A DNA stretch of 25,661 bases, taken from CAZXCQ01 sp964639275. GTDB taxonomy: Bacteria > Desulfobacterota > DSM-4660 > Desulfatiglandales > Desulfatiglandaceae. How positions within the stretch are numbered: the first letter of the stretch is position 1; each line of letters starts with the position of its first letter. Location of the stretch: assembly GCA_964639275.1 (NCBI GenBank), contig CAZXCQ010000055.1:1-25661 (forward strand). The letters are read 5' to 3'. Below the pieces are notes generated by a model, which made no database searches, had not been told where the DNA came from, and saw only the letters and a program-made list of their open reading frames with translations. The translations under genes were made by a program, and so were the position numbers. Shown piece by piece: positions 1 through 6,968 of the stretch.

Positions 1-2
1 GT

Positions 3-1841
3 TCACTTACCGGGGTCTTTATCCACCAAGACAGCAAGTATGTGTTTGTGAATGATAGATTCGCAGAAATGCATGGGTACGAGCCTGAAGAACTGCTTGG
101 AAGGGTCCATCTTGATTTAATTCATCCGGACCAGAGGGAGATCATAAGACAAAGGCGAGAGAAAAGACTAAAGGGTGAAAAGGTTCCACAGCGCTATGAG
201 ATCAAGAGGCTCAAAAAGGACGGAAAAGCGGTCTGGCATGAAATCATGGTAAGCGACCTGATCTCGTATCAAGGAAGGCCCGCCATTATGGGCCACGAGA
301 TAGACATCACTGACCGCAAGCGGGCAGAGGAGGCGGTACGGGAGAGTGAGGAGAAATTCCGAGGAATTGCCGAAACAAGCTTTGACATGATATTCATGAC
401 AGATCATGCGGGCTATCTCACCTATGTTTCCCCTGCAGCCCAGAAGTTATTGCATTTCAGACCCGAAGAAATATTAGGAAAACATTTCCGCGACTATCTG
501 GTTGAATCAGAGATACCACGAATCTCGAGACTTTTTGACCAGCTCATGAAAGGAGAGGACGTTGGAATTCTCCAGATGCAAGCAAAGAGAAAAGATGGGA
601 CCCATGCCTTTATCGAACTGACTGTCTCACCGATCTTTGAGCGGGATAAGATAGTGGGAACTCAGGGAATCATAAGGGATATCACTGAAAGACGCAAGAT
701 GGAACAAGAGCTTTTAAAGATCGAGAAGCTCGAATCACTGGGAATCCTTGCGGGCGGTCTGGCGCATGATTTCAACAACATCCTGGCGACGATCATGGGA
801 AATGTCTCACTGGCCAGGATGGATATGGAGCGAGACTCCCAAACATACGAACTCCTGGAGGAGGCCGAGAAGGCATCTTACCGGGCCAGGGATCTCACCC
901 AGCAGTTATTGACATTTGCCAAGGGCGGCGCACCGGTCAAGGAGACGGCTTCCCTGCCTGAATTGGTCAAGGAGTCAGCGGGTTTTGCCCTGAGGGGGTC
1001 TAATGTGAGGTGTGATTTCACCCTGCCAGAGGATATCTGGCCGGTAGAGATCGACGTGGGGCAAATCAATCAGGTCATCAACAACCTGATCATCAATGCG
1101 GTTCAGGCCATGCCGGATGGCGGGGTAATTCAAATTCAGGCTGAAAATATGAAGGTAGACGTCAAACATGCCTTGCCGCTTGAACCCGGGAGATACATAA
1201 AGCTGACAATGCAGGACCAGGGGGTCGGCATAGCGACAAGGCACCTCCCGAAGATATTTGATCCGTATTTTTCAACAAAGCAACAGGGCAGCGGTCTTGG
1301 GCTTGCCACGGTGTATTCTATTATCAAACGGCACCATGGACATATTACTGTGGATTCCGAGCTGGACGCCGGGACGACCTTTCATATCTACCTGCCCGCC
1401 TCGGAGAAGGAACTATCCGCAACGGAAGAAAAGTTGCTGGGGCCGGTCATGGGCAAAGGAAAGATTCTGGTAATGGACGACGAGGAGTCACTGAGGAATC
1501 TTGCCCGTCAGGCGCTTGGGCGCCTGGGCTATGATGTCCAGTTGGCCACCGATGGTGGTGAAGCCATCAAACAATACACAAAGGCACGGGAGTCAGGTGA
1601 GCCCTTTGATGCCGTGATCCTGGATCTGACCATCCCCGGTGGGACAGGAGGTAAGGAGACTATCAGAAGGCTAAAAGAGATAGACCCTAAGGTAAAGGCC
1701 ATAGTGGCCAGCGGCTATTCCGGTCATCCGGTTATGGCGAATTTTGAGGAATATGGTTTTAGGGAGGTCATCGTGAAACCCTTTGACATCAAGAAACTGA
1801 GCTGGACTTTACATACGGTACTGACCGGAGAGGATGAGTGA
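3..1841 (+). CDS. Hybrid PAS-PAS sensor histidine kinase with C-terminal receiver domain (5' end outside window)
   Basis: The reading frame is open from base 3 and already encodes PAS sequence (TGVFIHQDSKYVF), so the gene starts before the window; the GTG at 42 is only an internal codon. Counting residues from that GTG, the order is: first PAS/PAC about 1-95, second PAS about 102-218, dimerisation/phosphoacceptor helix with LAHDFNN (His242), ATPase domain with N-box INNLIINAVQAM (about 346-357), DQGVGI (392-397) and GSGLGL (416-421), then a receiver domain with DDEE (479-482), phospho-acceptor Asp528 in DAVILDL, and the conserved Lys579 in IVKPF. All catalytic residues are present. The architecture is typical of soluble hybrid kinases whose output partner is elsewhere. 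No membrane segment is seen in the part present. The following genes face the other way, so no operon partner is visible downstream. Confidence 0.93.
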   Translation, partial: SLTGVFIHQDSKYVFVNDRFAEMHGYEPEELLGRVHLDLIHPDQREIIRQRREKRLKGEKVPQRYEIKRLKKDGKAVWHEIMVSDLISYQGRPAIMGHEIDITDRKRAEEAVRESEEKFRGIAETSFDMIFMTDHAGYLTYVSPAAQKLLHFRPEEILGKHFRDYLVESEIPRISRLFDQLMKGEDVGILQMQAKRKDGTHAFIELTVSPIFERDKIVGTQGIIRDITERRKMEQELLKIEKLESLGILAGGLAHDFNNILATIMGNVSLARMDMERDSQTYELLEEAEKASYRARDLTQQLLTFAKGGAPVKETASLPELVKESAGFALRGSNVRCDFTLPEDIWPVEIDVGQINQVINNLIINAVQAMPDGGVIQIQAENMKVDVKHALPLEPGRYIKLTMQDQGVGIATRHLPKIFDPYFSTKQQGSGLGLATVYSIIKRHHGHITVDSELDAGTTFHIYLPASEKELSATEEKLLGPVMGKGKILVMDDEESLRNLARQALGRLGYDVQLATDGGEAIKQYTKARESGEPFDAVILDLTIPGGTGGKETIRRLKEIDPKVKAIVASGYSGHPVMANFEEYGFREVIVKPFDIKKLSWTLHTVLTGEDE

Positions 1842-1885
1842 ATGGTGAAATGAAGCAGAGATTCGTCCGCAAAGGGTGATTTATT

Positions 1886-2257
1886 TCAGATCATCACCTT
1901 AACCCCGTACCGGGCAAAGCGCTTGTCGGCCGTCACAACGGGGATTTTCCGTATCAAGGCCTTGGCAATGATAAAGCGATCACATGGATCTCTGTGGATG
2001 GGGGGCAATTCGGTCGCTTTTATACATATGTCAAGATTCAGACCGATGATGTCGATTTGGTGATGTCTCAGGATCTCGCTGATCCATTCCCGAGGCGGAG
2101 CAGGCAACCGCAATTTTCCGGTCCTGGTCTTAATCCCAATTTCAAATCCACAAACAGCGGAAACCGAGATCAGAGGGGCCTGTTCAATCCTTTCCAGGGT
2201 ACTTTCTGAGATCATTGTGTGGTCGTGGGCCAACCAGAGAAGGGCACAGGTGAGAAA
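1886..2257 (-). pseudogene. VapC-like PIN-domain toxin remnant lacking its start and first catalytic Asp
   Basis: The frame encodes a PIN-domain protein of the type II VapC kind. The body is intact: SAVCGFEIGIKTRTGKLRLP, HRDPCDRFIIAKAL and TADKRFARYGVKV match the family, with Glu, Asp and Asp metal ligands kept. Reading the same frame upstream of the TTG at 2233 gives RRFLTCALLWLAHD. The family usually begins M-x-LLDT-x-ALLWL, so the first conserved Asp (LLD-T) and any Met start are missing, and the frame merges into the tail of the upstream antitoxin. This looks like a small deletion across the antitoxin/toxin junction. A 115-residue product could still start at TTG 2233, but it would lack one of the acidic ligands and probably be inactive. 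Confidence 0.7.
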
Positions 2258-2454
2258 TCTTCGATGGGATCGTAGCTGATCTTGATCTTGCTCAGGACGG
2301 GATGGTACGCCAGCCGACCGGGACGTCTGTGGGGAATCAGCTCAGCCACCGGCCTGCCGTTTCGGCAGATCAGAAATCTTTCTCCCTTTTTCTCCACATC
2401 GGACAGGAGCGCGGAGAGCCGGGTTTTTGCCTAATGCAGCAGTGTGGCATTCAT
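2212..2454 (-). pseudogene. Phd/YefM-type antitoxin remnant with in-frame amber codon
   Basis: From ATG at 2454 the frame reads MNATLLH, then TAG (2433-2431), then AKTRLSALLSDVEKKGERF and on through LICRNGRPVAELIP. Phd-family antitoxins carry the motif HEAKTxLS here, so the amber codon replaces the expected Glu and is one base from GAG. The C-terminal part (KISYDPIED then FSPVPFSGW) appears to run into former toxin sequence. A shorter 61-residue product from GTG 2397 is possible but would lack the N-terminal DNA-binding part. The ATG lies three bases after the stop codon of the RuBisCO-like gene and in the same frame. Read-through or pyrrolysine insertion is a remote alternative; a dead antitoxin beside a damaged toxin is simpler. 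Confidence 0.7.
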
Positions 2455-2457
2455 GCA

Positions 2458-3753
2458 TCACTGGCCAAACGCTTCTATTGCGGCCTTGAGTTCCGGGTGA
2501 TTCCGGGCATATGCCTCAAGCGTTAACCCCTTTTGAAAGGCCTCCCAACCCTGTCTCAGACTCGTTGCACCCGCCCGTGGCCCCATGGGATGACCAAACA
2601 CCCCCCTACCCGGTACGATGCCAAAATCAATGGTCTTCACTTTTTCATATATTGCGGGGGTTGAACCGGCCCACTGGCTACCCGCGGGGACAGGCAAAAT
2701 TTGCTTACAATGGCCCAACGGCTTGAAGCATTCCTCAATATTGCGCAGGACTTCGTTTTCGGGCGTCTTCATCCGTTCGCCAAAGCCAGGCATGATAAAC
2801 GCGTCAAATCCAACAAGCCGCTGCAGTTTGGTAATCAATTTTGAATGGACCCCAAAATAGGGGGCGCGGGTAAATGGGGCAATAAAGGGCAGATGACCCA
2901 CCAGTGGCACCTGGACATGTCTCCTGAGCATCCGCACGGCGCTCAATCCCGTAGTCATTCCATTTATCAACAGAGCGTTGGCGCCACCAGCAACCGCAAT
3001 ATCATGCAGTTCTACCAAACGATCCACCTCATCGGTGATATTAGCCAGGTATATCTTTTTTTCGCCCGTTTCTTTCTCGCCCTTTAGCCTGGCCCGGCCT
3101 AACAGCGCGGCTCTCTCTCTCAGGGGCGACCATTCAACATCCCCGAGCATCTCATCATCCTTGGCAATATCCAGGCCCCCCATCCAGCCCTCGTATGCCA
3201 GCTCGGCAGCGGCCTCGGGGCTCAGCCCGAGGTTGGGCTTTATCACACCAAAAAAGAGGGGTCTGTCATGGACCCCCAGCATCTCTCTTAGACCTTCGAT
3301 CCCGAATTGAGGACCTTCAAAATGACGCAGGTAGCTCTCAGGGAATTCAATGTCAAACAACTTGATCACCGAGATACCCTTTGAAAAAAAGGTCCCCTCA
3401 CCGAGGGCCGCCGACAACAAATTCGGTATCCTGGGGCCAAAATTGCCATGCGGATGGGCAATCTTGACCCTGCACCCATAGGACTTGAGAGGAGAAGGCA
3501 CGAGCAGGGGATAGGAGGGTCTGTCTAATTCGCGTTCGACAAAGAGCTCAATAACCTTGGCGCCAAACTGCTGACGGAGGTCCTCATCAACACCCACCCG
3601 TCTCCATTGCGCCGTCGATTGCTCCTGGCATAAACGCGCTGCTGCCTCCTCCGGATCGATGGTTGACTCAAAATAATAATCAAAGATAAGATACTGCTCC
3701 AGATTCAATCTTTCGCGGTCTGCAAAGAAACCCCGCTTGTCTGTTTCATCCAT
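2458..3753 (-). CDS. RuBisCO-like protein (form IV, RLP)
   Basis: This 431-residue protein has the RuBisCO large-subunit fold signature: FGVIKPNLGLS, GGLDIAKDDEM, a barrel region ending in GFGERMK, and GIVPGRGVFGHPMGPRAGA. The carbamate Lys and two acidic metal ligands of the KDDE motif are kept, as is the first catalytic Lys (IKPN). The second Lys of KPK is Asn, the HIHRAMH stretch is replaced by VGHLPFIA, and the loop-6 Lys (GKLEG) is missing. It should therefore not fix CO2; known form IV proteins are enolases, isomerases, decarboxylases or transcarboxylases acting on enolisable sugar derivatives. I cannot assign the subfamily. It is the last gene of the minus-strand operon, 104 bases after the flavoprotein gene. 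ATG 3753 is preferred because AAGGGTG lies at proper spacing before it; GTG 3762 would have no room for a ribosome site. Confidence 0.88.
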   Translation of the reverse strand: MDETDKRGFFADRERLNLEQYLIFDYYFESTIDPEEAAARLCQEQSTAQWRRVGVDEDLRQQFGAKVIELFVERELDRPSYPLLVPSPLKSYGCRVKIAHPHGNFGPRIPNLLSAALGEGTFFSKGISVIKLFDIEFPESYLRHFEGPQFGIEGLREMLGVHDRPLFFGVIKPNLGLSPEAAAELAYEGWMGGLDIAKDDEMLGDVEWSPLRERAALLGRARLKGEKETGEKKIYLANITDEVDRLVELHDIAVAGGANALLINGMTTGLSAVRMLRRHVQVPLVGHLPFIAPFTRAPYFGVHSKLITKLQRLVGFDAFIMPGFGERMKTPENEVLRNIEECFKPLGHCKQILPVPAGSQWAGSTPAIYEKVKTIDFGIVPGRGVFGHPMGPRAGATSLRQGWEAFQKGLTLEAYARNHPELKAAIEAFGQ

Positions 3754-3857
3754 TTCTGTCACCCTTCACGCTGGTTAGCGTTCCAAAAGCCTTCTTGCTC
3801 TCCGCAGTAAGACGGCACGACTCCGGGGATAGGTGGGATGAGGGAGAAGCATTGGTT

Positions 3858-4448
3858 CTAGCGGCTGGTCTTTTCTCCGTGGACCCTGTGGAGCACCCAG
3901 GCCACGTTGCGGCCTAATGTCCGCATGGTCTCCAGTGACTTCCGATCTTGAAGGACCTGGCCCTTTTCTCGTCCAAAACCGAGGTTCCAGTTACTCGACC
4001 CGGCCACTATCATCTCTCCGATCAAAAAGAAGTGATTCAGGGAGTCGAATGTATGAATCGCTCCGGCCCAGGTGGCCACGCTCACCGCCGCCCCCACCTT
4101 ACGTCTGAGCATATTATCGTTGGAACGTGAAACCATGCCCGCCCGGTCAATCAAGGCCTTCATGGTGGAGGTGACATCTCCGATGTAGGTGGGGGATGCC
4201 AGGATAATCCCCTCGGCGGCCAGCATCTTATCAATATACTGGTTGAGTTCGTCGTCTTTGATCGCGCAGTGCTGATCTCTGTTTTCAAGACAGCGGTAGC
4301 AGGCGAGGCAGGCCTTGATTCTTGCGCCAGCAAGCTGTACCAGTTCGGTCCCGACGCCCTCCTGTTCCAACTCTTGAAAGACCTCCCGCACCAGAATAGC
4401 GGTGTTGCCATCCCTGCGGGCGCTGCCATTAAAGGCCACCACCTTCAC
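3858..4448 (-). CDS. NADPH-dependent FMN reductase / iron-sulfur flavoprotein family
   Basis: The 196-residue protein opens with the flavodoxin-like FMN phosphate loop GSARRDGNT and carries SPTYIGDVTSTMKALIDR, the second flavin-binding stretch. Between them is CLACYRC followed by a fourth Cys seven residues later (DQHC), close to the compact Cys cluster of archaeal and deltaproteobacterial iron-sulfur flavoproteins that bind 4Fe-4S. It probably moves electrons between ferredoxin or NAD(P)H and an unknown acceptor in the cytoplasm. Start is GTG 4448, with AGAGGAAA upstream; the nearby ATG meets a stop after three codons. It lies 52 bases after the second PF09370 gene and before the RuBisCO-like gene, in one operon. 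Confidence 0.85.
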   Translation of the reverse strand: MKVVAFNGSARRDGNTAILVREVFQELEQEGVGTELVQLAGARIKACLACYRCLENRDQHCAIKDDELNQYIDKMLAAEGIILASPTYIGDVTSTMKALIDRAGMVSRSNDNMLRRKVGAAVSVATWAGAIHTFDSLNHFFLIGEMIVAGSSNWNLGFGREKGQVLQDRKSLETMRTLGRNVAWVLHRVHGEKTSR

Positions 4449-4500
4449 GGGCCCATTTCCTCTCTTTCTCTTCCCCTGTCTTGAGCCAGAATGGTTGTCC

Positions 4501-5352
4501 TTAGTCCGGCTTGGACCCAGGGTCCAATTTCATGTTCTTATAGGATTTCGTGACTTCGACGATCGCGTTTTCAGTGGGCAGTCGCTCTCCACTGGATCCA
4601 GCCGCATATCCAACTGCGCCGGAATGTAAAATGGAGTATTCAGCCGTCTCCGGATCCTTAAATGGTCCACCGTGGGTGAGGACGATGACGTCGGGATTGA
4701 CCTCCCTGGCCGCCAGACACATGGCCCGGGCCGACTCTGTGGCCCTTTCCAACGTCAGTGAATCCTTTGAACCGCTCAACCCCCCGGCTGTTACGCCCAC
4801 CAGGGCACCCACCACATCGGCACCGGCCTCACTCATTTTTCGGGCCTCTTTTGAGTTAAAGGCCCAACCCACGGTAAATATTCCCTTGTTGTGAGCCAGC
4901 GCGATCATCTCCGCTTCTCTGGAAAAGCCCAGGCCGGCAGATTCCAGTTGGGCCGCGAACTCCGGACCGTAAATACCCGCAAACGGCTCGTTGGTCACGC
5001 CGGAAAAGCCCAGCGCCATCATTTCATCCATAAACCTTTCGTGGTTCAGGCTCGGGTCATGGGCGCCTATCCCGACGATGCATGGGGTTTCTTTGACAGC
5101 CGGGAGAATCTCGCGGGCCATCCTGGCCACGTGCTCATTGGCGTTTGAGTAGGGCAAAAAGGCCATCAGGGTGTGTTGCCCCATCATCCGATAGATGGCC
5201 GTGGAATAGACCGCAATCAGGTCGGCTCCCCCCAATTCGGCACACTTGGCGGTCAAACCGATACCCGCCCCAAACATCAGCAAAGGCCTTTTTGCCTCAA
5301 GCTGCCGGTGAAGACGGTCCAGCACTTCTGTCCTGGTATATTTTTTGGCCAT
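4501..5352 (-). CDS. PF09370-family TIM-barrel protein, copy B (phosphoenolpyruvate hydrolase-like; Tm-1 C-terminal type)
   Basis: This 283-residue protein belongs to the family annotated as phosphoenolpyruvate hydrolase or TIM-barrel signal transduction protein, distantly related to isocitrate lyase/PEP mutase barrels. Visible family features are the glycine-rich FGAGIGLTAKCAELGGADLI near the N-terminus, GIGAHDP in the middle, GVTNEPFAGIYG, VGVTAGGLSG, and THGGPFKDPETA plus GSSGERLPTE near the C-terminus. The whole length is present. It is a paralogue of the next gene upstream (5369-6235), from which it is separated by only 16 bases. The reaction is not firmly known for any close homologue; the family name should not be taken as proof. 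Start ATG 5352 follows a G-rich stretch. Confidence 0.85.
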   Translation of the reverse strand: MAKKYTRTEVLDRLHRQLEAKRPLLMFGAGIGLTAKCAELGGADLIAVYSTAIYRMMGQHTLMAFLPYSNANEHVARMAREILPAVKETPCIVGIGAHDPSLNHERFMDEMMALGFSGVTNEPFAGIYGPEFAAQLESAGLGFSREAEMIALAHNKGIFTVGWAFNSKEARKMSEAGADVVGALVGVTAGGLSGSKDSLTLERATESARAMCLAAREVNPDVIVLTHGGPFKDPETAEYSILHSGAVGYAAGSSGERLPTENAIVEVTKSYKNMKLDPGSKPD

Positions 5353-5368
5353 GAGACCCCCATAAGCC

Positions 5369-6235
5369 TTACAGCTTTAACCACCCGGGTATATTGACCG
5401 GCATATTCTTAAACTCCTGACACACCTTAACAATCGCAGGCTCCACTGGTGTCCGTTCGATGCTGGAGGCCCCAAGGTAGCCCACGGCCTCGGTCCGCTC
5501 CATTACGTAGGCGGTGCTCACAGGGTCCTCCATAGGTCCACCATGGGTGATGGCAAAGAAATCCCCGGCAGGTCGCACTTCTTTTGCCGCGGCGATCAGC
5601 TGGTGGGTCACCTCGACACTCTCATCCAGGGACATGACCGTCCCCGCACCAATCAGACCCCCGGAGGTTAGGCCGACGTGGCAGGCCACGATATCCACAC
5701 CGGCCCCTGCGACCATCTTGGCCTCTTCGGGGGTGAAGCAATAACCAATGGTAAAGAAGCCAAGATCATGGGCAATCTTTAAGACTTCCGTTTCCTTGTC
5801 ATAGCCAAGCCCCGACTCCTCCAGGTTTTTCCGGTAATGCGAGTCGGCATCAATGAGCCCCACAGTGGGGAAGTTCATAAACCCGGAGACCCCCATCGAT
5901 CCAAGCGTATTAAACCAAAACTCCCAGAGCGTCCTGGAGTCCTGCGCGCAGAATCCGGCGATCACCGGGGTCTCCTTTACCATGGAAATAACCTCAGCCG
6001 CATAATCCATAACCATATCCTGGTTACGCCCCACCGGCATCAAACCGGACAGGGAACCGGCGCCAAAGTGCCTGAATCGTCCCGAGTTATATATCCCGAT
6101 GATATCGATCCCCCCCTTTTCTTCCAGCTTGGCTGTAAATCCGTCCCCGGCTCCCCCAATGATAATTGGTTTTCCCTCTCTCAGCGTTCCCCTGAGGCGA
6201 GCGGTTAGCTCGTCACGACTGTATTTTCTTGCCAT
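5369..6235 (-). CDS. PF09370-family TIM-barrel protein, copy A (phosphoenolpyruvate hydrolase-like; Tm-1 C-terminal type)
   Basis: First gene of the minus-strand operon, 288 residues. It shares with copy B the opening MA-R/K-KY-S/T-R, the GGAGDGFTAKLEEKGGIDII loop, CAQDSR, VGLTSGGLIGAG, THGGPMEDPVSTA and GASSIERTPVE, in the same order, so the two arose by duplication. In plants the Tm-1 protein joins a barrel of this family to a UPF0261 domain; here the UPF0261 partner is encoded in the divergent operon. ATG 6235 is preceded by a strong AGGAGGG. Transcription most likely begins far upstream, near 6734, giving a leader of about 500 bases that contains two repeat elements. Function in bacteria is unknown; an enzyme acting on a small oxo- or enol-acid is a reasonable guess. 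Confidence 0.86.
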   Translation of the reverse strand: MARKYSRDELTARLRGTLREGKPIIIGGAGDGFTAKLEEKGGIDIIGIYNSGRFRHFGAGSLSGLMPVGRNQDMVMDYAAEVISMVKETPVIAGFCAQDSRTLWEFWFNTLGSMGVSGFMNFPTVGLIDADSHYRKNLEESGLGYDKETEVLKIAHDLGFFTIGYCFTPEEAKMVAGAGVDIVACHVGLTSGGLIGAGTVMSLDESVEVTHQLIAAAKEVRPAGDFFAITHGGPMEDPVSTAYVMERTEAVGYLGASSIERTPVEPAIVKVCQEFKNMPVNIPGWLKL

Positions 6236-6365
6236 CTTACCCTCCTGTACTTGTCTTTTGTGCCTTGTGGCTCAAAGTTCCAGAAGTCCCGCAAATCGGT
6301 TTGATTTACCTTCTTCCAGAAGTGTAAAAACATTGAATATCGAATAACGAACCACAGAATTACGA

Positions 6366-6550
6366 ATATTGATGGTCTCATAAAAGGTCGTCACTCCGGT
6401 GAAGCTTGTGCCCGACTCGATCCGGTAAATAGGATCCAGGTATTTTGTAAGTGCCTAAAAGAACTGGATTCCGGCTGTAGATTATCCCGTATCTTATACG
6501 GGGCCGGAATGACGAAAAAGGGCTGTCGCGACTTTTTACAAGCCCATCTT
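6366..6550. repeat. Family 2 dispersed repeat, complete copy with terminal inverted repeats (MITE/REP-like)
   Basis: The left end (GATGGTCTCATAAAAGGTCG) and the reverse complement of the right end (GATGGGCTTGTAAAAAGTCG) match over most positions, giving imperfect terminal inverted repeats around about 185 bases. Inside is ACCTAAAAGAACTGGATTCCGG-type sequence (here GTGCCTAAAAGAACTGGATT) and a GCCGGAATGACG stretch. The same interior occurs at 25566-25661. No coding capacity is evident; the open frame across it is not credible. Confidence 0.7.
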
Positions 6551-6590
6551 AGTTCAACATTCGACATTCCTTGTTCGATATTCTGCGGTT

Positions 6591-6681
6591 TGTAACACTT
6601 TAGCTTTTTGAAACCCGGGCAATGGGGATTCCGAACCCCCATTGCCCTGTCTAAGTTCCAATTTTGAAGAAAGCTAAAGTG
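6591..6681. repeat. Family 1 palindromic repeat, copy A
   Basis: An imperfect palindrome of about 90 bases. The ends are TTTAGCTTTTTGAAA and its partner GAAGAAAGCTAAAG; the core is GGGCAATGGGGATTCCG facing CCCCCATTGCCC. It can fold into a long cruciform or hairpin. It sits in the presumed untranslated leader of the minus-strand operon. Other copies are at 16441, 18077 (invaded) and 23159. Confidence 0.75.
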
Positions 6682-6707
6682 ATACTGCCAACAGGATCCC
6701 ACGGTCT

Positions 6708-6722
6708 TGGGCATTTGCTCAA
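6708..6722 (-). promoter_or_regulatory. Operator of the SorC-type regulator, copy facing the minus-strand operon
   Basis: Read on the minus strand this is TTGAGCAAATGCCCA, identical over 15 bases to the site at 6886-6900 read on the plus strand. It lies just downstream of the minus-strand promoter start point. An adjacent TGAGCA (6732-6727 side) forms TGCTCA-ATTAG-TGAGCA with it, which resembles the extra half-sites seen in DeoR/SorC operators. Binding by the neighbouring regulator is inferred. Confidence 0.65.
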
Positions 6723-6740
6723 TTAGTGAGCATTTGATTT

Positions 6741-6770
6741 ATCATAAAATAGCTGTTTGAGCCCTGTCAA
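6741..6770 (-). promoter_or_regulatory. Sigma-70-type promoter for the minus-strand operon
   Basis: On the minus strand a perfect -35 TTGACA (6770-6765) is followed after 18 bases by -10 TATGAT (6746-6741), placing the start near 6734. A 6-bp inverted repeat AGCCCT/AGGGCT (6760-6775) covers the -35 and may be a second regulator site. The promoter points towards the PF09370/flavoprotein/RLP operon. Confidence 0.68.
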
Positions 6771-6781
6771 GGGCTAATTCG

Positions 6782-6810
6782 GGTGAGACTCCTTCTGGAA
6801 CATTCTCACC
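6782..6810. promoter_or_regulatory. Inverted repeat GGTGAGA-N15-TCTCACC midway between the divergent promoters
   Basis: A perfect 7-bp inverted repeat with a 15-base spacer, centred near 6796, upstream of both -35 elements. Its placement, roughly 60 and 80 bases from the two inferred start points, fits a shared activator site. The protein is unknown; it could also be chance. Confidence 0.35.
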
Positions 6811-6842
6811 TTAATCCCTGGATTTTTTTATCTAAGTAATTC

Positions 6843-6870
6843 TTGACAGATAGGAACGCTTTATTATATA
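6843..6870 (+). promoter_or_regulatory. Sigma-70-type promoter for the regulator-liv operon
   Basis: A perfect -35 TTGACA (6843-6848), a 16-base spacer, and -10 TATATA (6865-6870; TATAAG at 6867 is an 18-base alternative). The predicted start is near 6877, directly before the operator copy at 6886. Confidence 0.65.
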
Positions 6871-6885
6871 AGAAATGCTGATGAT

Positions 6886-6900
6886 TTGAGCAAATGCCCA
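6886..6900 (+). promoter_or_regulatory. Operator of the SorC-type regulator, copy facing the liv operon
   Basis: TTGAGCAAATGCCCA, identical to the minus-strand read of 6708-6722. It lies about 10 bases downstream of the inferred start point, a position suited to repression. An ATG inside it (6894) opens the longest frame of the regulator but has no ribosome site, which is why that ATG is not used as the gene start here. Confidence 0.65.
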
Positions 6901-6968
6901 TAGACGGGCAAAGATCTACTCTAACAGTTTACGATATTATCCACTCTGAGCGCGAACGAGCCGTGATC

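Noticed and set aside
2458..3753. True RuBisCO large subunit
   Set aside because: Several residues needed for carboxylation are replaced, including the loop-6 Lys, and no small subunit or phosphoribulokinase gene is present.
6391..6714. A 107-codon minus-strand open frame upstream of the PF09370 genes
   Set aside because: Its start lies in the operator and nearly all its length is repeat sequence of families 1 and 2; no ribosome site or recognisable protein.
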